From the NCBI GenBank assembly GCA_021018815.1, contig JAITYX010000030.1, positions 883,001 to 947,000 of the forward strand: a stretch of 64,000 nt of DNA, written 5' to 3'. The stretch is from Talinum fruticosum (taxonomy: Eukaryota > Streptophyta > Magnoliopsida > Caryophyllales > Talinaceae). The notes beneath the pieces are model-generated. The model was not told the origin of the DNA, did not search any database, and saw nothing but the letters and a program-made list of their open reading frames with translations. The position numbers were made by a program, and so were the translations under genes. Shown in pieces: positions 49,790-60,519 of the stretch. How positions within the stretch are numbered: the first letter of the stretch is position 1; each line of letters begins with the position of its first letter.

Positions 49790-52420
49790 ATTTTCTCTTC
49801 CCATGTGAAAGAATTTGCTTTTTAGTAAAAGTAGTGAGTAATAAATTAATAAATTAACCCTAAAAATACAAATTTCCTATTCTTTTTTTTTTTAATTTAA
49901 TTTAAGAATCACCCCTAAGATTTTATTGAGAAATTTACCATGAATTTTTGATTTAATAAAGTAGTGAAATTATATGGTATATTTGTTTTCCATATAAAAT
50001 TTGATATACAAGATATTAAATTACTATATCGATGTTTAATAATAATTTTTACACGAGTTTAATTAGAATGCTTAGAAGCATCGTAGTATCACTAACTCTC
50101 TTTCTATTTATGTCTCATTTATTTCACTTATTTAACACGTGAGTAATTATTAAGGAGTTGATTTATCCCTTTCAATCCTTTTTTTTCTTTTTAAATATGA
50201 TGTTTTTTGTCGCAATTGTCTTAATATACATTAAGAAGGTAGAAAGTACCAAATATATCATCTTATTTATAACATGGATTAAATTAAAAAATTCTCAATC
50301 AATTGTAACTTCAAAATTCTACTTAATTTCTAAAATAAATATTTGTTGAAATATAAATTCATAATTTTGGAACATACATTACCAACAAAAGTTGTCATAT
50401 ATGACACTTATCTCACAAACTTAAATATCTAAAAATGCTCGAATATCACATCATTTTATAATTTGTATTTTCACTTATTTAACACGTGATAAAAATATCA
50501 AAATAAGTAATTATATGTATTTATAACTCGTCTTTTAAAAAATGAAAGTTTTTTTTTTTTTTTTCAGGGGTTGACATTAAACTTGTCATTAAATATGTAA
50601 ATGTCATGCTATTTGTAACCTCAATTAAACTCTTGACTTCAAATTCAACTTAATTTTCAAAATAAATACAATTGAAATATAAATTAATAATTTTTGGACC
50701 ATCATATAATGACTCCCTTAGTTTGTAACATATAGTGAATAGGATGAGTTGGTAGAATACTTCACTTCTCATGCATGGATTGGTTGGTGATTCCAGCTAG
50801 GACGACACGTGGATAGGGCAAGTTTGGTAGCCTTGCTTAAATTCCACTCCAAGAGATGGGAAAAATGAAATTATTTTGCCCCACAATTTTCATATGTTTT
50901 ATGTTTTTTCTTTACGCGTATCAAATAAGCAATTCCTCCGGGTTTATTAAAGTGAACATTTATTTCGATAAAATTTAGAATATACTTGTTCTTTTAATTA
51001 ATGTGATATCTAACTTATCCATCTGTATCATTATCAGTATATATTCTTAGTTTAGTATCTAGTTGATATGAGAATTAATTAATTAACCGTCAATCTTATT
51101 GATATTTAGAAAGAAGAACCTTAATCTTTGCATGCTTAACTAGGGATATCAATGCAGCAAATATGTAGGAAAAAATAATTAAACAGGCATACTAACGCAA
51201 AGTATAAATTGTTATATAGATAAAGTATCCAAGATAATACATATCGTTAATTAAGTTAATAATCAAACCATATGCAGGAAAGGAAGTAGTTAAGTAGTTA
51301 AGCTAACACTACTAGAAAACATCTCATATCGATAAAGCATCCGACATATACATAAAAATATATTAAATGTAACATAAAAATAATTAATTTAAGTTTAGGT
51401 GAATTAGTTAAAGCAAATTTTGTCATATATTTATAAGAACTTTTTAATCAAATTATTAAAACTAACATAATATAACTTGACACAACCGTACATAATATGT
51501 GCCATAAGAATCGAGTAACGGGGACATATCATACCAACCTATATAACATAATAAAACTTTGAATTATTCTCCAACCTTTTGCTATAAAATAAAAGTATAC
51601 TATTCCTTACATGTGAGAAGGTGGCTCTTGCATCATTGAAGAAACTATATATTTTATTTACAGTGGTTTACATTTTCAAATGGGAAATTGACATGCAATA
51701 AGCTAAAAAGGGTTTATAAATTATTTTTTAAAAAAAAAGGAAAATGGATAGCCTTAGCTACCTTGATTCTTTTTTTTTTTTTTTTTTACCAATTGAATTG
51801 GGTTAGTGAATAGTGAGTGAGATGTGAATGTGATGCACTTTGGATATATCATCATCAAGCATTTTCCAAAAAAAAAAAAAAAAAGATTGAATTTACAGCT
51901 ATCCATGCCATGGCATAAAGCATACTTAGTTTGCAAGTACAACAAGAAGGTTGTAGAATATGTTGCCTATAATTCCCATGTTATTTCTGGTTCATTATTT
52001 TACGATGTGAAAAGATTAAAATATGAAATTTAAGATTGCATAAATATCCGACGTTAATAAAATAGTCACAAAACGAATATAATTAAGCTGTCAAACAGTA
52101 TAACCGATAAAATTTTAAAAATTATTATCAGATATATACATCTAGCAAATTGAATAATGAGTTCTTTAAATATAATTATTCAAATTAAATTAATAAATTT
52201 CAACTAAAGTTGTATATTCTTCCATACAATAAAATAATTACTAAATGTGGTACTTTAACGACAAAATTACTGCCTATATACCAAAAGTGGTTAAAAGGTT
52301 GTAATTTCTTTTTTTAATTATTATTATTTAAGGAGACCTAACACAGAACAGAATATGACTACGTGCTTAAGCTTAAACTAGAAGTGATTAATGACATCAT
52401 CAAAAACATTCCTCAGCTAA
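49790..52420. other. AT-rich intergenic region without a supported gene
   Basis: No frame with recognisable features. Long T runs at about 50549-50564 and 51770-51787. No repeats with clear ends were identified. Confidence 0.55.
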
Positions 52421-52439
52421 CAATTTGTCAATTTACCGC

Positions 52440-52731
52440 AACTATTTTCAAAATAAATAAATAAACCCAAATTCCCCTAACTCACGAGGCCACGTGACAC
52501 GGGCTTGAATGGCGGACGCCAAATTTATTTAAAGAAAGAGAAACCCGCCGTGGTGGAGGCAGGGCTTTGTCTTAAGTGAGCCCCATAATATATTTTTGGT
52601 GGGTGAGGGGGATTTGGAGTGTTATGATGGGGCCACGTAGGTACGGAAAGGCGAATCGGACGGCCCCAGCTCCTGTTAAAGAAGCCTCCATATCTGGGTC
52701 CCAACGTAGGTCCATTTTTGGTGGCAGAGGG

Positions 52732-52762
<31 letters not shown>

Positions 52763-52865
52763 GGAAGGGCCCTACGATACACCAAATCGGAAAACACGTT
52801 TCAGAATGCCCGCTCTGTCTGCCGTGATAGCGCCCTTTCTCATCCCCCCACCGACCCTGAGGTGG
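52440..52865. promoter_or_regulatory. G+C-rich promoter-like island without a gene
   Basis: Contains GCCACGTGAC (about 52490), GGCCACGTAGG (about 52632), two similar TTTTTGGTGG(G/C)..GAGGGG stretches (52592 and 52715) and a (GA)n tract at 52731-52759. The composition contrasts sharply with the AT-rich flanks. Frames on both strands are under 100 codons and unrecognised. Confidence 0.4.
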
Positions 52866-53439
52866 CACTAATTATATATATAAGAGTATATTCTTTCAAA
52901 ATTCATATTATTAAATTGTTAGATAAAAGAGAAAATTAGAGAGAATTTTTAGGCTTAACGTAATGACGAGTGTATGCTTTACAGATGAATATAAAAATTT
53001 ACACGTGCTTTCAAATAAATAGAAGAATTTACATCAAACTTATCTTGTTAGTTTGTCCAAATTGTATTATATTTTGTTTTCTCATTAGGCATCACATTGA
53101 TCGTATATTTTATAAAAATTACATTTATAGATAAAGCTTATTTGTAATTATGAATATGTCATGTTTTTAATACTTTTTATGACAATATAACTATGCATGT
53201 GACAACTATTGTAATTTATTTACTGTGTGAGGAGTTTAAAGAAAAATTATATCCTTAATATAAATCTTAAAATAATAATTACCATAATTAAAAATAATCT
53301 TAGGTTTACATGTGTTATATGTTATCTTAGCCACTTATTTTTTAGTTTAGATAAAAATTAAATGTTCTCTTTATATTTTAAAAAATATTTTGTAAAATTG
53401 AAGAAAATACTGAATCCTCCACGGAAACAAAACAAACAG

Positions 53440-53860
53440 CGAAAAAGTAACAAAAACCGCTGGGCCATTTATAATAGGCCCGTCCGACAGTTAGAGTAAC
53501 AGTTTGAGTCCCCGTCACAGTTATAACGACAATTGGCGCGGAAAACGTTGATGTTCCCGCCAAGCCTAATCAGAGGGGTGCCAAATTGTTTGGAAGGACT
53601 ATCGAAATTGGGTCCCATAAAATTCTAACATTTGGAGCCCAGTAAATTATTTTTTATTATTATTTGCCAGAATTCAACTTTCTATTGACAAAAATAAAAA
53701 ATAAAAAATAAAATAAAAAGGAGTGGCGCTAGGCCTGATCGAAAAGACCATTTTTGGGTTGCGACGTGGCGGATTGAGGATTGTTGAGCTTTGTAGAGAA
53801 TTTTGTGTATCGGGGCATTGGCGGCCCAATTACAAAAGTGAAAATCCCGCCTCCTTTTTT
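53440..53860. promoter_or_regulatory. E2F/Site-II promoter-like island without a gene
   Basis: E2F-like sites TTGGCGCGGAAA (53533-53544), TTCCCGCCAAG (53554-53564) and AATCCCGCC (53843-53851) occur with TGGGCC (53461) and GGCCCAAT (53822). Such combinations mark S-phase or DNA-replication gene promoters in plants. No coding region is recognised downstream on either strand. Confidence 0.45.
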
Positions 53861-53959
53861 TTTTTTTTTTTTTTTTCTATACGTTCCACACCTTGGACCT
53901 TCTTTCACCGACTAGCCAATAAAAATCTTTCTCTTTCTATTAAAAAATATTAAAAATCT

Positions 53960-56600
53960 TCTTCTATGCTTTGATATTTCTAACTTCCACCATGTTAATT
54001 AAGGTAAAATTAGTTATTTTAATAATAGTTAAAGATGTATTAATAGTTATTAGTTATTTTATTAGTAATTAATTGTCATAAATTAATAATTAATAATTAG
54101 ATGTTTAGTTAGTGATTTAAAATAAATGTGTTTCATAATAGTAATTGTTTGAGTAGCATATTTATATAAAATGATTTAAAAGGATACGATAGTTAGAAGC
54201 TTTTAGAAAATAAAAAGAGAATTTCGAAATATGTGTGCAAACACTAATCGGTGGTTTTGAAAATATTATTTTCAGTAACTTTTCGAAAACACCACTTAAA
54301 CTTATAATCACTATGTTAAATACTAATTTGACAAACATTTACATTTTTAAATAAGTAGTGTTTTATCTTCTCCAAAGCACCAACTACTATATCAAAAGTT
54401 TAGTGCCGATAATTTTTATATTTTTTTATAATTTATTTTGAAATTATGTTACAACTTCTTATAACTTCGTACAATATTTTAATTAAATGAAACAACCACT
54501 ATTTAGGAAATAAAAGAGAATGATTATGCTCTAATATGAGAGTATATTTTTTATTCTTGTTACAAAAAAAATGACAATATTTGAAATGAAAACAAGCGTA
54601 ACTAACTATGAATAGTACGTTTAAGGGCCTATTTGAATTGATATATACATATCAACATCTAATTTTGGAATCTGTTCATTTCTGTTTATTTTTCTTCATT
54701 TTTACTCATTTCTATCCGTTTTTACTATATCTACTATTTCTATTTATTTTATATACCATTTTAAATAAAACCGAACACACTGAAATTTGAACCCTTTAGC
54801 TCATTACTCAATTTGGAAAACACAAATTCTTGATATAATGTAATGTAATGAGAAGAATTCCGCTTAGTGTTTGACTCTTTATTATTTTATTAAAATAGAA
54901 ATTTAAAGTGTTAATAAAGAAATAATTTAGAAGTGATATCGAAGTAGTCGAAGAGTGGAAGGGCAATTAATTAGTTATTTTCGATTTGTCTTATTCAATT
55001 TTAAGACAAAAATGCCAGAAAACTCTCCGTGAGACATTAAGGGCATGTTCTCCCACCAACAGAGCATCCCATTAAAAATTAATCATTTTTCTTGAAAAAT
55101 AATATATATAATTTGATGGGAATATTAATTATATATGTATGTAGCTAAAATTAAAAGGCTACTAATTAAAAAAAATGGGGGAAGAGATAGAGAGAGAACA
55201 GCCCATCACGAAGGATGCATGTCCATTATTGTCCCGTGCATGTTCATGTCATGTATGTGGCCTTGTAAATATTTAAATTTGTCTGCACCCAAAAATCTGG
55301 AGATCTTCCAACTGCTTCTATTCTGGATCGAAAATGACTCTTCCTCTTTAATTCTCCCCTCCACCCTCTCCCGACCCAATGCGCGATCCCTCTGTAAATT
55401 TTTATATGTACATGAAAGTTTATATTTGATTTCTACTATTTTCTCTTTCGTTCAATCATTTCTCGAAGATCCACTCTCTCCCGACAACCTAATTATTGTA
55501 TCGATATATTGAAGCAGTCTCCTTCACTAAGAAATGTTTAACTTTTACTTATGTCTTTTAAACATAAACATTAGATGTAAATATTAGCCACCAAGTTTAG
55601 GATATGGATAATAATTCCTAAGTCATGATCGGATATGTCTAAATACGTATAGGACAACATACGATGACCAGTTCGCTATATAACATGCATGCATACACAT
55701 AGAAAAATATATACAATACTCGATGTAATAATAATTAAATTTCAAAATTATTTATACTGATGTATACATATATATATATATTACACGTCTCTCAATTTAG
55801 ATAAAAAATATAAAGATTTTATATTTTATATTTAATGAACAAGGACGAGTTGGCCTAGCTAGTGCGGGGTTCATGGCCGTGGCCCTTCAATTTGACAAGG
55901 ATTAAGATTTTTTCTGCAATTCGATCCCATGATATAATAACATAGTAAAATAACAAATGTACCCTTTTTTAATTTTTTTTGAAAAATAGGTAGTAGAATA
56001 ATTAACGTTTAATTTTGAAAAATAGGACGTGAATGAAGGTGGTGTAAATGAAGAGGCAGGGCAGCACGTGAGAGTGTCAGCCTGCACGTTTGCATCACTA
56101 ATCACTGGTTCATACGTGTAGCTGACAATGGGATACGATAACATTTCAAAATTAACATTAATTATACTATGGACTCGATTTTATAAATTTAACAACATAG
56201 TGTATTAGAAGAAAATAAAATTATTTTATTAAATAAAGACTTAAAAAAATCAAAATCATCATCGTAAATGATAGTCCGAATTTATAGAACAAATATTCAT
56301 AACTTTCTATCATTTTACTAAAAACCCTAATTAGTCAATGTTTTTCTCGAACGGATTAATTTGACATAAAATTAAAAAATAATATTGAGTCGTATGTATA
56401 ACTTGATTATACATTAGGTAAAAAATTAAGGGAGGGGGTAAAAGCATTGAAAATGACATGATTACCCTTTGTGGCTTGAAAACCGATGGTTAAGCTGAGA
56501 TTTCAACTTCTCACCATAATGACATGCTATAAGTAGTTGAGGTCGGTCTTCCCCTTTGTTATAATTGTTCTCATGATTTTGGCATTCCTCTTTTATTTTA
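53960..56600. other. AT-rich intergenic region without a supported gene
   Basis: A solo end of the TTGTAAGGAG repeat family (TTACAACTTCTTATAACTTCG at 54449-54470, followed by AAATGAAACAAC) and the TTTCTGTTTATT-type tract at 54670-54760 are present. A 125-codon plus frame at 55135-55512 has no recognisable domain and is not accepted. Confidence 0.5.
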
Positions 56601-56609
56601 TTAATAATA

Positions 56610-56850
56610 TTCCATTCATTTTAAAATACTTATAATTTAAAAGTATGCGGAAACACTAATAAAATATAAAATTTATGATAAAATTTTTATTAAAAGACCA
56701 ACTTATCCTAAGATTTTATTTAGATAAAAAAATCAATTAAAAATTAGAGAAAAAACAATTAATAAAGACAAAATTGATAAGTTACACTTGAAATAATATT
56801 ATGAAACAAAAAAATTAATTAAAATGTCATGTATTATTAAACGGAGGCAA
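56610..56850. mobile_element. Stowaway-type MITE, 241 bp
   Basis: The right end reads GTATTATTAAACGGAGGCAA and the left end TTCCATTCATTTTAAAATAC. TA dinucleotides flank both sides (56608-56609 and 56851-56852). Same family as the 6122 and 8427 copies, but in the opposite orientation. Confidence 0.7.
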
Positions 56851-57658
56851 TATTTATTATTCTTATTGGGAATGTCATAATATTATTGAATATAAAAACT
56901 TCTCACCATAATGTCATAAATATTGTTGTAAAGCAGAGGTAATATAAAGTGACAAATATCATAAAATGAAAAAACAGTTCGTTAAACTAGTAGTCATTTT
57001 TTATTATGAATGTCATTTAGGCTTCGGCGGTAAAGTATATATATAATTGAATATCTGAAATTGTATTTCACTTAATTATTTTTTATGTCTCATTTATATT
57101 AAAAGAATTACTACGAATCATTTGGAATTGAAATACATGGTTTAATAGTACAATTTTTTTGATTAAAAATATTGGACGTGCATAGATTAGATGAGAGATA
57201 TAAGCATGCAAAAGGTAATTATGAGAAGGGATAGGTTGCTGATTTTATTATGATAATGCAGGTTGAAAATCGATTGAGATATTTTTAATTATATCTATCT
57301 TCTGATAAATATCTTCATATTTCAAACCCATGTCAAAACCCTAATCTAGGGATTTTTTCATATAGTAATTAATAATATTAAAAATATTGGTAATAATAAT
57401 GATAGCCTTTTGGTATAAAAAGTAATTAACAATGATGATCTAGTATGTAAAAAAGTACAAAATAGATATGCTAATTATATATATATATACATTCAGAGAA
57501 AATACAATGAGTTATAGAAATAATAATTTAACTGACCATCGTCACATCCTCGATTACTACTTAATGTCATCATTAATTGGATAACGTAAGATATAAATAG
57601 TTTTAATTATCATCATGAAGCTTTCTTATACTTGAAGAATTGTTTTGATTAAATTGTA

Positions 57659-57920
57659 CTGCTTTCCATTTCATAATACTTATCAATTTTATACCGTGAA
57701 AAGATAATAATGAAAAGATAATAATAAAATACAGAATTCATGATAAAATTAAATTTTTATAAAATTTTATTCGAAATGAAAAAAGTTAATGAAAAAAAGA
57801 AAAATAATTAATAAAATAAAATTAATAAACTAATTATTAATATATCATTGTGATTATATAAAGTGACAAATATTGTAAAACAAAAAGATTAAAATGATAT
57901 ATATTGTAAAACGGAGGTAA
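57659..57920. mobile_element. Stowaway-type MITE, about 262 bp
   Basis: The right end ATTGTAAAACGGAGGTAA and left end CTGCTTTCCATTTCATAATA are diverged terminal repeats of the same family. TA flanks at 57657-57658 and 57921-57922. The interior aligns by eye with the copy at 56610. Confidence 0.65.
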
Positions 57921-58073
57921 TATATACAGTACTATATATTCTTCACATTAATTGTCATTATATAATAAGAAAATATATCCCTAAAAGTCGCGATATATAC
58001 TTAAAGCAATCGATATATTTGACCTACCGTTAGATCAAACAAGGGTACACACAGTTGATTAATTTGACCTTTA

Positions 58074-58074
58074 A

Positions 58075-58152
<78 letters not shown>
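58074..58152. repeat. Long (ATT)n microsatellite
   Basis: About 26 uninterrupted ATT units, the longest simple repeat in the window. Confidence 0.95.
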
Positions 58153-58326
58153 GACTTTTTTAGTTTGAAGCAATGAAATTAAATGTGTGAATTAATGATC
58201 GTGATGCATAATAATAAGGAATGATCAAAAGACTCTTGATGGTTGGTTGAATGTCATTTTCTCTCTTCTCCTTCTCCTTTGAATTCTCACTTAGAAAGTC
58301 CTTCAATTTGTTGCTTTAAGCATATA

Positions 58327-58950
58327 ATCCACCTGTTTTAAAATATACCTTATTTTAAGGTTATGCGAGAATACTGAGTAAACACAAAATTTATGACAAA
58401 TTTTGTATTAAAAAGATCAAGTTGTCACTATATTTTATTGGAAATTAAGAAAATTGATGAAAAAAAAAGAAATAAGGTAATTAATAAGGACAACATTAGT
58501 AAATTAATAATTAATATATTTTTTTAGAATAAAGCAAATAATTAGTATTGATGAATCCCAAAATTTAAAATTTCAGTACACATGTGCCAAGCTATCAAAA
58601 TTGTATCAAATAGCTCCAACTTAGCACCCTATTACTTGCTCGAAGGCAACACACATACTGGATTCGTTGTACTATCACAAATTACAATTGAGGTACATTG
58701 CCTCTTTTGGAACTTCCTTATGCATCTCTCCCTCCATAATTCATACACACTAGCTGCAAGTAATGTTCTCAGTCATTTTCTTGTATGGGTATTACCTTTG
58801 CATTTTGCATCGAACCATTTTAGTTTCTTTTGAAGCCCCCATTGTCTAATGCGGACTTTTGACCAGACTTAATATGTTATTGGAATTGTAAGTGACAAGT
58901 ATTATGAAACGAAAAAAATTAAAGTGACATGTATTGTAAAACGGAGGGAG
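58327..58950. mobile_element. Stowaway-type MITE split by a later insertion
   Basis: The left end ATCCACCTGTTTTAAAATA and the reverse complement of the right end (CTCCCTCCGTTTTACAATA) match at 15 of 19 positions. TA flanks at 58325-58326 and 58951-58952. Family-typical interior is present only at 58327-58519 and 58869-58950. The middle is foreign sequence. Confidence 0.7.
58520..58868. mobile_element. 349-bp insertion inside the Stowaway element
   Basis: Flanked by TTAATATAT (58511-58519) and TTAATATGT (58869-58877), a likely 9-base target-site duplication with one mismatch. The inserted DNA is less AT-rich than the host element. It has no obvious terminal inverted repeats and carries an unrecognised 83-codon frame. 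Its origin is unknown. Confidence 0.5.
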
Positions 58951-59399
58951 TATACAAAGCTTGGGCATGCATTATCATGAGGGGGCATAGGATATTAGTC
59001 TACTAATTTTTAAAGTTAACTGTAAATTAATTACATTCTTACACTAATTTTAATTGAGTAATTTATATTAGTTATTAGTTATTTATATTTTTTAAAAAAT
59101 ATCTATGATCCTTATTAAGCTTCTTCTATCATGAGAAACTAGGTATGGCATGAAGGGGATAGATGGAATTTTCATGGTTTGTAGTATGTATAGTCTTGAT
59201 GTACGCATATTATAAAATTTAGGGTTGTATATTATTCAATCTAAAAACGGACCAGATCGGATCGGACCGAAAACCATGCACGTGAGGACTATGATAATGG
59301 CTGTTTTTAATCCAAGTAGCCTCACAGAAGACGAGTAACACCCATACGTGTGAGCCAAATGTTTGTTGACATCTCAGCGTATGGTGGAAACCTAACTCG

Positions 59400-60425
59400 G
59401 ATCGGACTATGACAATTTTTGCCCAGCCCAGCCAAGAACAGCCCCATGATAAACTTTTGGGCCAACTTCTTGGGCTTCCCGCGTCCTGTAAACGTAAGCG
59501 TCCAGAAACCGAACAACCCAGTCATTCAATTCATTCATCTCCCTCTCTTTCACTCTCTTTTTTGGTTCACAGAATTCATTTCTGGGCATACTCCCTCTTC
59601 GCGGCCTTGTCTCTGCCAATTTCTGTTTTAGTGCCCCCAAACTCAGTAAGTTTTCCCATTGATTGCTTGTGCTTCTGATTTTCAATTTTAGCTTCGATAC
59701 TTTGTCATTGGAGAGAAAAAAAGAAAAAAGCCAGAGAGGAACCAATGAGTTGCTCTTCTCAAAACTTGTGAAATCGTGGTGGGTTATCAATTTCTCGCTG
59801 GATTTTGTTTGTCATTACGAGTTTTGTGATTATGTGCATTGGGTTTGGCTGTTTTGGTTGGTGTCTTTGAGAAGTAATTTGCAATGAGTGAATTTAGTTT
59901 GCGAATTGTGCTGTAATTGAGCCAGTTTGGGTAGTTCTTCTGAAAAAATGGGGACAAGAAAGAAAGACATACAAACCAATACTGGTTTTTGAGTGAATTG
60001 CAGCGGGGCTAGCTTGTGTCATTGAACTACATATGTGGTGGTCCCTAGCCGGCCTTCTCCGGTTTGACGCGGGCCTGGGCTGAGCAAGGCTGATCAGCCT
60101 TCCTCGTTTGGGCACTGTTACTGTTGCGTTAATTTTTTTGCATGCTTTATTGTCTTTCTTTCATAAAGGTATGCTGCTGATCTTGTGTTCCTTATGTGCA
60201 GTAATAGCACATTAGAGAACATTTTATTGGTCATGAAGCAAGTTTCGTGCTTGTTTTTATGAAAGGAACAAATCCCCTGCCCGCCCAACCGAACAACCTT
60301 AAAAGACAAATTCTCAAAAACAGGGGAAGCTAAATGGCTCATAACATAGTTGTGCTGCTTGGCAGGTGATAATGGAGAAATCACAACTGACTTGGCATAT
60401 GGTCTGAACTATTGGCTGCCTTAGC
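59400..60425 (+). other. Possible non-coding transcript or gene remnant
   Basis: 59420-59500 has Site-II-like AGCCCAGCC and TTGGGCC/GGGCTTCCCGCG motifs. A CT-rich leader-like stretch follows (59530-59570), then a good splice donor CTCA|GTAAGT near 59644 and possible acceptors TGTGCAG (60202) and TTGGCAG (60366). No long frame results from simple joins. After the last acceptor only an 11-codon ATG frame follows. It would be convergent with the MATE gene. Confidence 0.25.
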
Positions 60426-60519
60426 TTTGGCAATAAAAAAGCCGAAAAGCGTTTAATTGATCCCTAAGTTCTAAACCTGGATGTGATGAATCTAATGATT
60501 TATATTCAATTTTACATTG

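Noticed and set aside
53723..53953. 76-codon frame just after the E2F sites as the missing gene
   Set aside because: It has no ATG of good context, includes a translated poly-T run (FFFFFFF) and has no family match.
55135..55512. 125-codon plus-strand frame
   Set aside because: No recognisable domain, no promoter or leader context, and the composition follows local base content. Treated as a chance ORF.
56050..56075. Similarity to a miR164-like word (GAAG..GCAGGGCA..ACGTG)
   Set aside because: The match needs two inserted segments, and no complementary arm for a hairpin precursor lies nearby.
58582..58833. 83-codon frame inside the insertion at 58.5 kb
   Set aside because: No recognisable protein family and no promoter context. 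The insertion itself is reported instead.
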